In this document: in pieces, positions 30,980-39,790 of the stretch | Position numbering within the stretch: the stretch's first letter is position 1 | Layout: each line of letters begins with the position of its first letter | Assembly: GCA_947492995.1 (NCBI GenBank) | Contig: CANLOU010000001.1 | Location: forward strand, 939,001-1,003,000 | Reading direction: 5' to 3' | Source: an uncultured Litoreibacter sp. | GTDB taxonomy: Bacteria; Pseudomonadota; Alphaproteobacteria; Rhodobacterales; Rhodobacteraceae | DNA: 64,000 nucleotides | The notes under the pieces: model-generated | Database searches by the model: none | Seen by the model: the letters and a program-made list of their open reading frames with translations, nothing else | What the model was told of the DNA's origin: nothing | Translations under genes and position numbers: made by a program

Positions 30980-31139
30980 TTTCCAACGTCTCACTGAGCT
31001 TGAAAAAGGCCTGTCCGATTTGGAGCTGGCGCGTGCCGCTGCCAATCGAGTGGCCGAACAAATGGTTGAGTCCCGTGAACGGACCAACTGCGCCGTTAAG
31101 TTTTCGAAGAAGCGCATTCAGCGGGTGCGCGAAGAGTGA
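30972..31139 (+). CDS. Small ORF coupled between bchX and bchY (unknown, coiled-coil-like)
   Basis: A 55-residue frame starts at ATG 30972 inside the last codons of bchX and ends with a TGA that overlaps the bchY GTG start (GTGA). The product is highly charged and helical, with a heptad-like pattern (FQRLTELEKGLSDLELARAA), one cysteine in RTNCAVKF and a basic C-terminus. There is no membrane segment. I do not recognise a family. In Rhodobacter, bchX and bchY are adjacent, so this is an extra coupled frame within the COR operon. It is either a genuine small subunit or modulator, or a leader that couples BchX and BchY translation. Confidence 0.7.
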   Translation: MFDFQRLTELEKGLSDLELARAAANRVAEQMVESRERTNCAVKFSKKRIQRVREE

Positions 31140-32698
31140 GTGACGAGGTCAAATATGACCACGCTGACGCGGTAGAGGTCGAAACCGGAACCGAGGTTGA
31201 GGGGCGTAATGCGCCTTTGCCTGAGGGTGGTTTGGGCTGTCATTCCGGTTCTGAAATGGCCGATGCCGCGCGGATGGCGGGCAAGTCGGACATCTTGGAT
31301 CAATACGCCAAAGATTACCCGCAAGGCCCGCACGACCAGCCGCAATCCATGTGCCCGGCCTTTGGCTCGTTGCGTGTTGGGCTGCGGATGAAACGCACTG
31401 CGACGATCCTGTCAGGGTCGGCTTGCTGCGTTTATGGGCTTACATTCGTGTCGCACTTTTACGGCGCAAGGCGGTCTGTTGGTTACGTGCCGTTCAACTC
31501 TGAAACCCTGGTGACGGGCAAGTTGTTCGAGGATATCCGCGAGAGCGTCCACGACATGGCAGACCCCGAGAAATACGACTCGATCATTGTGACAAACCTT
31601 TGTGTTCCAACGGCTTCCGGCGTTCCGCTGCGTTTGTTGCCCGAGGAAATCAATGGTGTGCGCATCGTCGGGATCGACGTGCCGGGCTTTGGAATTCCGA
31701 CCCATGCCGAGGCGAAAGATGTGCTTGCTGGCGCGATGTTGAATTACGCGCGCAAAGAGATTGAAGCGGGTCCGGTGGCGATGCCAGCTTCAGGCAAATC
31801 TGATCGTCCGACGGTCAGCCTGCTAGGTGAAATGTTCCCCGCTGATCCGATGATGATCGGGCAGATGCTGGAGCCTTTGGGCTTGGCGGTGGGGCCGGTG
31901 GTGCCGTGCCGTGAATGGCGCGAACTTTATGCCGCTTTGGACTGTGGTGCCGTGGCGGCGATCCATCCCTTTTACACTGCATCAGTGCGGGAATTCCAAG
32001 CGGCTGGGCGTCCTGTGGTGGGTTCTGCGCCGGTTGGGCATGATGGAACGGCCACTTGGTTGGCGAATATCGGTGAGGCATTTAACCTTACAGAACAACA
32101 GGTTGGGGAAGCTCAGAACAAGTTTCTGCCTGCCATCAAGGGCGCGCTGCAGGCGATGCCGATCAAGGGCACGATTACGCTGTCGGGCTATGAGGGTTCC
32201 GAACTTTTGGTGGCGCGTTTGCTGATCGAAAGTGGTGCGGATGTGCCTTATGTGGGCACCGCTTGCCCCAAGACGGAATGGTCAAAAGACGACTGCGCCT
32301 GGCTGGAAAACCGCGGCGTAAAGGTCAAATTCCGCGCGTCACTGGAAGACGATTGCGCCGCGATGGAGGCGATCAAGCCGGACCTTGCTATTGGCACCAC
32401 GCCAGTTGTGCAAAAAGGAAAAGAGCTTGGGATTCCAAGCCTTTACTTCACCAATCTTATCAGCGCGCGGCCCTTGATGGGCGTCGCAGGCGCCGGGTCG
32501 TTGGCGCAAGTTGTCAACGGCGCGATGGCCAACAAAGACCGCATGGAACACATGAAGGCGTTCTTTGAAGGCGTCGGCAATCAAGACACCGCAGGGGTCT
32601 GGGAAGGCACGCCGAATGTGCAGCCTCAGTTCCGCGCGCAGAACGCTAAAAAGCTGGAACGCGCTGCGAAAGCGGCCAAAGCGGCGGAGATGATTTGA
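31136..32698 (+). CDS. bchY: Chlorophyllide a reductase subunit Y (BchY)
   Basis: BchY with BchZ forms the catalytic NifDK-like part of chlorophyllide a oxidoreductase. It has 520 residues from a GTG that overlaps the preceding small ORF. Cluster cysteines are seen in [17 protein letters not shown] and SGSACCVYG. An acidic stretch of about 30 residues (rich in Asp, Glu and Val) precedes the first conserved cysteine; comparable BchY proteins seem shorter here. bchZ follows after an 82-base gap containing tandem repeats. Confidence 0.96.
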   Translation: MSDEVKYDHADAVEVETGTEVEGRNAPLPEGGLGCHSGSEMADAARMAGKSDILDQYAKDYPQGPHDQPQSMCPAFGSLRVGLRMKRTATILSGSACCVYGLTFVSHFYGARRSVGYVPFNSETLVTGKLFEDIRESVHDMADPEKYDSIIVTNLCVPTASGVPLRLLPEEINGVRIVGIDVPGFGIPTHAEAKDVLAGAMLNYARKEIEAGPVAMPASGKSDRPTVSLLGEMFPADPMMIGQMLEPLGLAVGPVVPCREWRELYAALDCGAVAAIHPFYTASVREFQAAGRPVVGSAPVGHDGTATWLANIGEAFNLTEQQVGEAQNKFLPAIKGALQAMPIKGTITLSGYEGSELLVARLLIESGADVPYVGTACPKTEWSKDDCAWLENRGVKVKFRASLEDDCAAMEAIKPDLAIGTTPVVQKGKELGIPSLYFTNLISARPLMGVAGAGSLAQVVNGAMANKDRMEHMKAFFEGVGNQDTAGVWEGTPNVQPQFRAQNAKKLERAAKAAKAAEMI

Positions 32699-32727
32699 TG
32701 CGTCTGACCGCCCCGAAAATCCAAATG

Positions 32728-32760
32728 TGTATTTCATATGTATTTCATGTGTATTCCATG
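32728..32760 (+). repeat. Three tandem 11-bp repeats between bchY and bchZ
   Basis: Three head-to-tail units, TGTATTTCATA, TGTATTTCATG and TGTATTCCATG, fill 33 of the 82 bases between the two genes. The unit length equals about one helical turn. The repeats are AT-rich against GC-rich neighbours. A short reading frame from ATG 32699 crosses them but ends after about 29 codons and looks non-coding. Confidence 0.85.
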
Positions 32761-32780
32761 CGCATGACTGGTCGGTCGCT

Positions 32781-34241
32781 ATGCTGATCCAGGATCACGA
32801 TAGAGCCGGTGGCTACTGGGGTGCGGTCTACGCATTCTGCGCCGTGAAGGGGCTGCAATGTGTGATCGACGGACCCGTCGGCTGCGAGAACCTGCCGGTG
32901 ACATCTGTTCTGCATTACACCGATGCGTTGCCGCCGCATGAGCTGCCGATTGTTGTCACCGGATTAGGTGAGGGCGAGATGGGCTCCGGCACCGAGGACG
33001 CGATGAAGCGGGCTTGGAAAACGCTCGACCCAGCGCTTCCAGCGGTGGTGGTCACAGGTTCGATTGCCGAGATGATCGGCGGTGGCGTCACGCCGCAAGG
33101 CACCAACATTCAGCGCTTCCTGCCGCGCACCATTGATGAGGATCAGTGGGAATCAGCGGACCGCGCAATGACGTGGATTTTCACCGAGTTCGGCATGACC
33201 AAAGGTCGGATGCCGCCGGAGAAGAAGCGCGAAGAAGGCGCGGCCCCTCGGGTCAACATTCTGGGTCCGATGTACGGCACGTTTAACATGCCGTCTGATC
33301 TGGCCGAAATCCGGCGTCTCGTCGAAGGCATTGGCGCGGACATCAACATGGTGATGCCGCTTGGCGCCCATGTGGCCGAGATGCGCGGGCTGGTGAATGC
33401 GGATGTGAACATCTGCATGTACCGCGAATTTGGGCGGGGCCTGTGCGAGGTCCTGAACAAGCCGTATCTGCAAGCGCCGGTTGGCATCGAATCAACCACG
33501 AAATTCCTGCGCAAGCTGGGCGACCTGCTGGGGCTGGACCCCGAGCCGTTCATCGAGCGCGAAAAGCATTCGACCATCAAGCCCGTTTGGGATCTGTGGC
33601 GGTCGGTCACGCAGGACTTCTTTGCAACCGCGTCTTTCGCGATTGTCGCGAATGAGACCTATGCTCGCGGCGTGCGGAACTTCCTTGAGAATGACCTTGG
33701 GCTGCCTTGCGCATTTGCGGTGGCGCGGACACGCGGCAAGAAGACCAACAATGACGAGGTGCGGGCCTGGATGCACCAGAAACGCCCGCTGATTGTCATG
33801 GGGTCGATCAACGAGAAAATGTATTTGGCGGAGATGAAGGCAGGCTTTGGACCCGCACCGGCCTTCATTCCGGCGTCCTTCCCCGGCGCCGCCATCCGCC
33901 GGGCTACCGGCACGCCCTTCATGGGCTATGCCGGGGCCACTTATCTTGTCCAAGAGGTCTGCAACGGCCTGTTTGATTCACTGTTTCATATCCTGCCCTT
34001 GGGCAGCGAAATGGATGCGGCGGAAGCGACGCCAACAACGCTTCGTCGTGACTTCCCCTGGGATGCGGATGCCCAGGCTAAGCTGGACGAAATTGTGTCC
34101 AGCCATCCGATCCTGACGCGGATTTCCGCCGCCAAGACCCTTCGAGACGCCGCTGAGAAACGTGCGCTCGACCAAGGGGCTGAGCGGGTTGTTTTGGAAA
34201 CTGTCGAAGGACTTCAACCAGCTTCGGGAGGAGCATCATGA
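32781..34241 (+). CDS. bchZ: Chlorophyllide a reductase subunit Z (BchZ)
   Basis: BchZ is the NifK-like partner of BchY in chlorophyllide a oxidoreductase. The start at 32781 ([19 protein letters not shown]) agrees with the family N-terminus and gives 486 residues. Visible are [19 protein letters not shown] with a cluster-ligand cysteine and [14 protein letters not shown]. The frame stays open 18 codons upstream through the tandem repeats, but those codons are not conserved-looking. The stop overlaps the pufQ start as ATGA. Confidence 0.96.
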   Translation: MLIQDHDRAGGYWGAVYAFCAVKGLQCVIDGPVGCENLPVTSVLHYTDALPPHELPIVVTGLGEGEMGSGTEDAMKRAWKTLDPALPAVVVTGSIAEMIGGGVTPQGTNIQRFLPRTIDEDQWESADRAMTWIFTEFGMTKGRMPPEKKREEGAAPRVNILGPMYGTFNMPSDLAEIRRLVEGIGADINMVMPLGAHVAEMRGLVNADVNICMYREFGRGLCEVLNKPYLQAPVGIESTTKFLRKLGDLLGLDPEPFIEREKHSTIKPVWDLWRSVTQDFFATASFAIVANETYARGVRNFLENDLGLPCAFAVARTRGKKTNNDEVRAWMHQKRPLIVMGSINEKMYLAEMKAGFGPAPAFIPASFPGAAIRRATGTPFMGYAGATYLVQEVCNGLFDSLFHILPLGSEMDAAEATPTTLRRDFPWDADAQAKLDEIVSSHPILTRISAAKTLRDAAEKRALDQGAERVVLETVEGLQPASGGAS

Positions 34242-34465
34242 CTGATTTTACACATGACACACCCGTCAAAGAGCGGCGCACCAGCCACGTGCCGATGCGC
34301 GAATACTACGCGTATTTCGCTCTGATCTTCGTGGCGACTTTGCCGCTGTCGATCCTGACTTGGGTGCTGAGCGCGGCACGGCGGCTAGAGCTGCCCGAGC
34401 GCGGTCCAATTAAGTCTGCGTGGAGCCAAGCGCAGATTATTACGCCGAGAATCTTCTCAGCGTAA
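34238..34465 (+). CDS. pufQ: PufQ, bacteriochlorophyll synthesis/assembly regulator
   Basis: PufQ is a 75-residue membrane protein found at the head of puf operons. It influences bacteriochlorophyll delivery and synthesis. A basic N-terminal segment precedes one transmembrane helix, [20 protein letters not shown], followed by a polar tail. The ATG overlaps the bchZ stop. A 159-base leader separates it from pufB. Confidence 0.92.
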   Translation: MTDFTHDTPVKERRTSHVPMREYYAYFALIFVATLPLSILTWVLSAARRLELPERGPIKSAWSQAQIITPRIFSA

Positions 34466-34624
34466 ACGAGACAAAGAGACAAATCTGTCGGGTCGAGACG
34501 ATGGGTTACACGAGGTTCGCCATTCCCCCCCGGGGTGGTGGATTAGGGCAGCGGATGAGCCGTTGTCGTAACCCAGCCGCGGGGGGAGCGCGGCGTCAGT
34601 ACGTATTTTTCTAGGAGAAAAACC
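34466..34624 (+). promoter_or_regulatory. Structured leader between pufQ and pufB
   Basis: TGGGTTAC at 34502-34509 can pair with GTAACCCA at 34568-34575, closing a domain with a C-run/G-run hairpin near 34525-34540. Puf mRNA in Rhodobacter is processed in this area, so the structure may set the 5' end of the pufBA message. pufB has a strong ribosome-binding site (TAGGAGAA) just after it. Confidence 0.5.
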
Positions 34625-34783
34625 ATGGCTGATAAATCCGACCTGTCGTTCACAGGTCTTACAGATGAGCAAGCGCAGGAATTGCACTCGGTCTATCTGA
34701 GCGGTTTCTACCTGTTCGCCTCCGTGGCAACGGTTGCTCACATTCTGACCTACTTCAAACTGCCCTGGTTCAACTGGTCATAG
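34625..34783 (+). CDS. pufB: Light-harvesting 1 beta chain PufB
   Basis: PufB is the beta polypeptide of the LH1 antenna ring. It has 52 residues with a polar N-terminus, [20 protein letters not shown] as the start of its helix, and the bacteriochlorophyll-ligand His39 in VAHILTYF; the N-terminal-side His21 is also conserved. The C-terminus is aromatic (PWFNWS). It is preceded by AGGAGAA and followed 12 bases later by pufA. Confidence 0.97.
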   Translation: MADKSDLSFTGLTDEQAQELHSVYLSGFYLFASVATVAHILTYFKLPWFNWS

Positions 34784-34795
34784 GGAGCAATTCAC

Positions 34796-34960
34796 ATGGC
34801 ACAGTTCTACAAAATCTGGATGATCTTCGACCCACGCCGCGTGTTCGTGGCACAGGGCGTTTTCCTCTTCTTGCTGGCGGCGATGATTCACCTCGTCCTG
34901 CTGAGCAACCCAGAGACAAACTGGTTCCAACGCGCGTTCGCCGTTGAAGCCAGCGAGTAA
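34796..34960 (+). CDS. pufA: Light-harvesting 1 alpha chain PufA
   Basis: PufA is the alpha polypeptide of LH1. It has 54 residues, beginning [20 protein letters not shown], with one membrane helix and the pigment-ligand His32 in [10 protein letters not shown]. The order pufB-pufA-pufL-pufM is standard. A strong hairpin follows the stop and probably stabilises the pufBA message, giving the antenna excess over reaction-centre subunits. Confidence 0.97.
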   Translation: MAQFYKIWMIFDPRRVFVAQGVFLFLLAAMIHLVLLSNPETNWFQRAFAVEASE

Positions 34961-34978
34961 TTCAGAGCTTCAAGCAAA

Positions 34979-35008
34979 GCTGCGGGCGGGGTCGCCTCCG
35001 CCCGCAGC
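34979..35008 (+). terminator. Stem-loop between pufA and pufL (mRNA stabiliser/attenuator)
   Basis: GCTGCGGGCGG and CCGCCCGCAGC form a perfect 11-bp GC-rich stem with an eight-base loop. There is no U-run after it, so it is more likely an RNA-stability element than a full terminator. In Rhodobacter the equivalent hairpin protects pufBA from 3' decay. Confidence 0.85.
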
Positions 35009-35063
35009 AAACCACCAGAATTGACCGGCGCGGCATCGGCCTTGCGCCAAGAGGAGACAGAAG

Positions 35064-35912
35064 ATGGCACAGCTCACCTTCGAAAGAAAATACCGAGTTC
35101 GAGGCGGCACGCTGATCGGCGGCGACCTGTTCGACTTCTGGGTCGGGCCGTTTTTTGTGGGCTTCTTCGGGGTGACGACGTTCTTCTTCGCCGCCCTTGG
35201 CACCATCATGATATTTTACGGCGCGGCTTTGGGGGACACCTGGAACCCTTGGCTGATCTCGATTGACCCACCTGCGCTGGAGGTCGGCCTTGGCGTCGCC
35301 CCGCTGGCTGAGGGCGGCATCTGGCAGATCGTCACCTTATGCGCCACCTTCGCCTTCGCCAGCTGGGCGATGCGCGAGGTCGAAATTTGCCGCAAGCTGG
35401 GGATGGGGTACCACGTGCCCTTCGCCTTCAGCATCGCCATTCTGGCCTATGTGACATTGGTCATCATCCGCCCCGTTCTGCTGGGCGCGTGGGGGCACGG
35501 CTTCCCGTATGGGATATTCAGCCACCTCGACTGGGTGAACAACGTCGGCTACGCCTACGGCAACTTTCACTACAACCCCGCGCATATGATCGCGATCACC
35601 TTCTTCTTCACCACCTGTCTGGCGCTTGCGCTGCACGGCTCGCTGGTGCTGTCGGCGGTCAACACCCCGCGTGGCAAGGAAATCGCGTCGCCCGACCATG
35701 AAGACACCTATTTCCGCGACCTGATCGGCTACTCGATCGGGCCATTGGGCATCCACCGCCTTGGCCTGTTCCTGGCGCTGCAGGCGGTGCTTTGGTCGGC
35801 AATTTGTATCGTCATCTCCGGCACCATCTGGTTCGACACATGGGCCGCGTGGTGGGACTGGTGGCTGGAACTGCCCTGGTGGGCTGACCTTGAAGGGGGA
35901 GTAAACGGATAA
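35064..35912 (+). CDS. pufL: Photosynthetic reaction centre L subunit PufL
   Basis: PufL is one of the two core membrane subunits that hold the special pair, accessory pigments and quinones. It has 282 residues with five transmembrane helices and begins [20 protein letters not shown]. The helix motif [15 protein letters not shown] carries a special-pair/accessory pigment histidine, and [11 protein letters not shown] carries an iron or pigment ligand. A purine-rich ribosome-binding site (AGGAGACAG) precedes it. The pufM ATG shares the last base of its stop codon. Confidence 0.98.
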   Translation: MAQLTFERKYRVRGGTLIGGDLFDFWVGPFFVGFFGVTTFFFAALGTIMIFYGAALGDTWNPWLISIDPPALEVGLGVAPLAEGGIWQIVTLCATFAFASWAMREVEICRKLGMGYHVPFAFSIAILAYVTLVIIRPVLLGAWGHGFPYGIFSHLDWVNNVGYAYGNFHYNPAHMIAITFFFTTCLALALHGSLVLSAVNTPRGKEIASPDHEDTYFRDLIGYSIGPLGIHRLGLFLALQAVLWSAICIVISGTIWFDTWAAWWDWWLELPWWADLEGGVNG

Positions 35913-36838
35913 TGGAATATCAAAACATCTTCACCCAAGTGCAGGTCCAAGGCCCCCCCGAAATGGGGGTGGACCCCGAGGGCAAGCTGGACCGCGAACG
36001 CACCAATGGCGCCCGGTTCAACACGCTGGCCGGTCTGTTTGGCAACGCGCAGCTGGGACCGATCTACCTTGGCCCGTTCGGCGTCGTGTCGCTGGCCACA
36101 GGCTTTGCCTGGTTCTTCATTGTCGGCATGAGCTTCTGGGCGCAGGCCGGCTATTCCCCCGGCGTGTTTGTCCGCGACCTGTTCTGGATGGCGCTTGAGC
36201 CGCCATCATCGGATTACGGTTTGGGCATGGCCCCGCTGAACGAGGGCGGCTGGTGGCTGATTGCGTCATTCTTCCTGCTGATCTCGGTCTGCGCATGGTG
36301 GATCCGCACCTATATGCGGGCCGAAGAACTGGGCATGGGCAAACATGTGTCATGGGCGTTCGCCTCTGCCATCTGGCTGTTCCTGGTTCTTGGCCTGATC
36401 CGGCCCCTGATGATGGGGTCATGGGAGGAAGCCGTGCCTTACGGGATCTTCCCGCACTTGGACTGGACCAACCTGTTTTCGCTGACCTACGGCAACCTGT
36501 TCTACAACCCGTTCCACGCCCTTAGCATCGCGTTCCTTTATGGATCGGCCCTGCTGTTTGCGATGCACGGCGCGACCATTCTGGCGGTCAGCCGCTACGG
36601 CGGCGAGCGCGAGATCGAGCAGATCGTGGACCGCGGCACAGCGTCCGAGCGGGCCGCCTTGTTCTGGCGCTGGACCATGGGGTTCAACGCCACGATGGAA
36701 GGCATCCACCGCTGGGCGTGGTGGTTTGCGGTGCTGACGACGCTGACTGGCGGCATCGGCATCCTGCTGACCGGCACGGTTGTCGACAACTGGTTCATCT
36801 GGGCCCAAGAGCACGGCTACGCGCCGCTCGACGAGTAA
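35912..36838 (+). CDS. pufM: Photosynthetic reaction centre M subunit PufM
   Basis: PufM pairs with PufL in the reaction-centre core. It has 308 residues and five transmembrane helices; [19 protein letters not shown] and [11 protein letters not shown] contain the conserved pigment and iron ligands. The N-terminus [15 protein letters not shown] is typical of the Rhodobacter type. It is followed 12 bases later by pufX rather than by a cytochrome pufC. Confidence 0.98.
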   Translation: MEYQNIFTQVQVQGPPEMGVDPEGKLDRERTNGARFNTLAGLFGNAQLGPIYLGPFGVVSLATGFAWFFIVGMSFWAQAGYSPGVFVRDLFWMALEPPSSDYGLGMAPLNEGGWWLIASFFLLISVCAWWIRTYMRAEELGMGKHVSWAFASAIWLFLVLGLIRPLMMGSWEEAVPYGIFPHLDWTNLFSLTYGNLFYNPFHALSIAFLYGSALLFAMHGATILAVSRYGGEREIEQIVDRGTASERAALFWRWTMGFNATMEGIHRWAWWFAVLTTLTGGIGILLTGTVVDNWFIWAQEHGYAPLDE

Positions 36839-36850
36839 GGAGACGCGATC

Positions 36851-37090
36851 ATGAGTGACAACGACAACTATCTCGCAACAGATGCGGATCGCATGTCCAA
36901 ACTGCGGTCCGAGGGGCTGATGCTACATATGAAAGGCGCGGGCTATGCCTTCGTCTTTTGTACGGGGCTGCTGCTTATCATTCTTGCGATGATGTGGATT
37001 GGGAACATGCTTCCCGAAGAATCCCGCGAGACAGAAGACCCGACGCCGTTCTCATCTGTGCTGCCCGTCGAGGGCACGCATACGGCGTAG
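36851..37090 (+). CDS. pufX: PufX, LH1-reaction-centre core polypeptide
   Basis: PufX is a single-helix protein that opens the LH1 ring for quinone exchange and promotes core dimers in Rhodobacter. The 79-residue product has an N-terminal polar part, MKGAGYAFVFCTGLLLIILA as its helix, and IGNMLPEESRE after it, matching the PufX pattern MKGAGxA...G.LLI...G.MLP. A strong AAGGAGA site precedes the ATG. Its presence in place of pufC means there is no tetrahaem cytochrome subunit encoded here. Sequence divergence from Rhodobacter PufX is high outside this core, but context supports the call. Confidence 0.9.
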   Translation: MSDNDNYLATDADRMSKLRSEGLMLHMKGAGYAFVFCTGLLLIILAMMWIGNMLPEESRETEDPTPFSSVLPVEGTHTA

Positions 37091-37102
37091 GACCCAAGAA
37101 TT

Positions 37103-37126
37103 AGCGGGGCATTCGCCCGCCCCGCT
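37103..37126 (+). terminator. GC-rich hairpin after pufX
   Basis: AGCGGGGC and GCCCCGCT form an 8-bp stem with an eight-base loop, 13 bases after the pufX stop. The following bases (ATCTAAGTTT) hold only a short T-run. It probably ends or attenuates puf transcription. Confidence 0.7.
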
Positions 37127-37193
37127 ATCTAAGTTTCAGACTCCCCGGTCCCTTGGGTAGTCTGGATCGTCAGGGGCTCGACACCCTGACACC

Positions 37194-37261
37194 TCCTGTT
37201 GGCTACGGGAGACAGGTGGCGTCTTCCTCTGGTTGGCGTCCCTGTTCCCGGGCCAACAGGA
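37194..37261. other. Long inverted repeat in the pufX-dxs interval
   Basis: TCCTGTTGGC at 37194-37203 pairs perfectly with GCCAACAGGA at 37252-37261. Inside it, CGGGA and ACAGG (with one bulged G) pair with CCTGT and TCCCG, extending the helix to about 20 bp around a loop of roughly 24 bases. An additional small hairpin, CAGGG with CCCTG, lies upstream near 37171-37188. The element is 107 bases upstream of dxs and has no obvious coding content. It may be an RNA leader or an attenuator controlling dxs. Confidence 0.6.
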
Positions 37262-37367
37262 ATACCATCTTTGTCGAGGAAAGTCCGTTTTTTGTTTGCC
37301 CCCGCCAAGGTGCAGGCTGAGCCGGAGGCCAAAAGCCACTGTCCCAACGTCGAGAAAGGGCACCAAA

Positions 37368-39263
37368 ATGACAAGCACCCCGCACCTAGACCGCGTGTCT
37401 TTTCCGTCTGATTTGAAGGCGTTAAGCGACGCTGAATTGTCCGCCCTGGCCGACGAGCTGCGATCCGAAGTGATCGAGGCCGTGGCCACCACGGGCGGGC
37501 ATCTTGGATCGTCTTTGGGGGTGGTTGAACTGACCGTCGCGATCCACGCGGTGTTCGACACGCCCAGGGACAAGCTGATCTGGGACGTGGGGCATCAATG
37601 CTACCCGCATAAGGTTCTGACCGGTCGCCGCGACCGGATGAGCACCCTGCGCCAAGAGGGCGGGATTTCCGGTTTCACCAAACGCGCTGAGTCTGAATAT
37701 GACCCGTTTGGCGCGGCGCATTCGTCTACGTCGATCTCGGCCGCTTTGGGATTTACCGTTGCCCGCGACATGGGGCAGCCGACGGGTGACGCGGTTGCGG
37801 TGATTGGCGACGGGTCGATCAGCGCCGGGATGGCGTTTGAGGCGATGAACAACGCAGGGTCCGAAGGGAGGCGGATGTTCGTCATCCTGAATGACAACGA
37901 GATGAGCATCGCCCCCCCAGTGGGCGCGATGTCGAAATATCTGTCGGGGCTCTATTCGTCGCCTCTGGGCAATTTGCAGAACGTGGCCGAGGGGTTCGAG
38001 GCGGCTTTGCCCGGCCCGTTGCGCGATGCCGCACGCGGTGCTCGGCAGATGGTGACGGGCGCGGTTGGTGCGCAGGGCACATTGTTTGAGGAGCTAGGGT
38101 TTCAATATATCGGGCCGATTAACGGCCACGATATGGAGCAGGTTCTGGGCGTGTTGCGGTCCGCTAAGACGCGGGCGACGGGGCCTGTCTTGATCCATTG
38201 CTGCACGGTGAAGGGCAAGGGCTACGCGCCTGCTGAGATCTCCGCCGATAAGTATCACGGCGTTTCAAAGTTTGACGTGGCATCAGGCGCGCAGAACAAG
38301 TCGCGCCCCAACGCGCTGAGCTACACCAAGGTGTTTGGCCAAGCGCTGTCCAAGCTGGCGGAAACGGATTCGAAAATTGTCGGGATTACCGCCGCGATGC
38401 CGTCTGGCACCGGCATGGACATATTCGAACAGCGCCACCCCGCGCGGATGTTTGACGTAGGCATCGCCGAACAGCACGGCGTGACCTTCGCGGCGGCGCT
38501 GGCCGCGGGCGGGCTGAAACCGTTCTGCGCGATTTATTCCAGCTTTTTGCAACGGGGCTATGACCAGATTGTGCATGACGTGGCTTTGCAGAATTTGCCC
38601 GTGCGTTTCGCCGTGGACCGCGCCGGATTGGTGGGGGCCGATGGGCCGACCCATGCTGGCGCGTTTGACATTGGATACTTAAGCGCGCTGCCCAACATGA
38701 CCGTGATGGCGGCGGCGGACGAGGCGGAACTGGTGCATATGGTCGCCACTGCGGCGGCGCATGATAGCGGGCCGATTGCATTTCGCTACCCGCGCGGCGA
38801 GGGCGAAGGCGTGGAAATGCCGGAGGTCGGAGACGTGTTGGAGATCGGCAAAGGCCGCGTCGTGCGCGACGGGTCCGACGTTGCCATCCTGTCCTTCGGC
38901 GCGCATCTGGGCGAAAGCCTGAAGGCGGCGGATGTGATGGAAGCGCAGGGTGTTTCCGTGACGGTTGCTGACGCCCGATTTGCCAAGCCGTTGGATATGG
39001 GATTGATCCGCAAGCTGGCCAAATCGCACCGCGCCCTGGTGACGATTGAACAAGGGGCCGAAGGCGGGTTTGGCGCGATGGTGCTGCACGCGCTGGCCAA
39101 TGAGGGGCTGCTTGACGGGTCACTTGCCGTGCGCACGATGACCCTGCCGGACCGGTTCATCGACCAAGCGGCACCTGACGCAATGTACGCAGACGCAGGC
39201 CTGACCGCGACGGATATCGCGGCGACGTGTTTGCAGGCTGTGGGCGTGAAGGTCGAAAGCTAA
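37368..39263 (+). CDS. dxs: 1-deoxy-D-xylulose-5-phosphate synthase Dxs
   Basis: Dxs is the thiamine-diphosphate enzyme that starts the MEP pathway to isoprenoids, from pyruvate and glyceraldehyde 3-phosphate. The ATG at 37368 ([10 protein letters not shown]) gives 631 residues, the family size; the frame extends upstream through the structured leader but without a believable N-terminus. The ThDP motif [18 protein letters not shown] and [10 protein letters not shown] are clear, as is [17 protein letters not shown] in the second half. It supplies carotenoid and phytyl precursors. Its stop overlaps the convergent idi stop in CTAA. Confidence 0.96.
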   Translation: MTSTPHLDRVSFPSDLKALSDAELSALADELRSEVIEAVATTGGHLGSSLGVVELTVAIHAVFDTPRDKLIWDVGHQCYPHKVLTGRRDRMSTLRQEGGISGFTKRAESEYDPFGAAHSSTSISAALGFTVARDMGQPTGDAVAVIGDGSISAGMAFEAMNNAGSEGRRMFVILNDNEMSIAPPVGAMSKYLSGLYSSPLGNLQNVAEGFEAALPGPLRDAARGARQMVTGAVGAQGTLFEELGFQYIGPINGHDMEQVLGVLRSAKTRATGPVLIHCCTVKGKGYAPAEISADKYHGVSKFDVASGAQNKSRPNALSYTKVFGQALSKLAETDSKIVGITAAMPSGTGMDIFEQRHPARMFDVGIAEQHGVTFAAALAAGGLKPFCAIYSSFLQRGYDQIVHDVALQNLPVRFAVDRAGLVGADGPTHAGAFDIGYLSALPNMTVMAAADEAELVHMVATAAAHDSGPIAFRYPRGEGEGVEMPEVGDVLEIGKGRVVRDGSDVAILSFGAHLGESLKAADVMEAQGVSVTVADARFAKPLDMGLIRKLAKSHRALVTIEQGAEGGFGAMVLHALANEGLLDGSLAVRTMTLPDRFIDQAAPDAMYADAGLTATDIAATCLQAVGVKVES

Positions 39264-39790
39264 GCGGCGACCAGTTTGCCGAAAATCATTTCGGCGTGCT
39301 TTGCCAGATAGATGCGCATCCACGGGGTGAACAGGTCGGGTTGCGTTTTGACCTCGTCCACCAAGTCGTGGAAGTCGACCCAGCGGGTCTCCATCACCTC
39401 GTCGGGGTTGAGGGACAGCTTTAGGTCCTCGACCGTTTGGGCGATGAACAGTTCGACCACCTCGTGCTCGATCAAGCCATCGCCGACGTCGGCGCGGTAT
39501 TCGACTTGGCCCATATGCACGGGGTAGAGGCCCTGTATGCCCAGCTCTTCATCAAGGCGACGGATGGCGCAATGGGTTGGGTCCTCGTCCCATTCGGGAT
39601 GGGTGCAGCAGGTGTTCGCCCACAGGCCGGGCGTGTGGTATTTGCCCAAAGCGCGGCGCTGGATCAGGACCTTGGACTTGGCCATCACGAAGACCGATAC
39701 GGCCTTGTGGCGCAGCCCGCGCAGGTGAGCGTCCAACTTTTCAACGGCAGTTAGCTCGCCGTCAATCCAAGTGGGGATCATGATGGTCAT
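39260..39790 (-). CDS. idi: Isopentenyl-diphosphate delta-isomerase (type I) Idi
   Basis: Idi interconverts isopentenyl and dimethylallyl diphosphate. It is a Nudix-fold enzyme of 176 residues from the ATG at 39790, which overlaps the bchP stop as ATGA; a second ATG three codons later is possible. The catalytic cysteine is in [12 protein letters not shown] and the Nudix-like helix in [11 protein letters not shown]. It is the last gene of bchG-pucC-like-bchP-idi and sits tail to tail with dxs, so both isoprenoid supply genes lie in the PGC. Confidence 0.95.
   Translation of the reverse strand: MTIMIPTWIDGELTAVEKLDAHLRGLRHKAVSVFVMAKSKVLIQRRALGKYHTPGLWANTCCTHPEWDEDPTHCAIRRLDEELGIQGLYPVHMGQVEYRADVGDGLIEHEVVELFIAQTVEDLKLSLNPDEVMETRWVDFHDLVDEVKTQPDLFTPWMRIYLAKHAEMIFGKLVAA

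Noticed and set aside
32699-32788. Short frame starting ATG directly after the bchY stop
   Set aside because: About 29 codons, runs through tandem repeats and ends just inside bchZ in another frame; no ribosome-binding site.
37276-37287. GAGGAAAGTCCG, a match to the conserved core of RNase P RNA
   Set aside because: The other conserved regions of RNase P RNA are absent around it, and the following bases do not continue the consensus, so a 12-base chance match is more likely.
37233-37367. N-terminal extension of Dxs by 45 codons
   Set aside because: The extension covers the structured leader, lacks a ribosome-binding site and is not part of Dxs proteins, which begin near [10 protein letters not shown]-like sequence.
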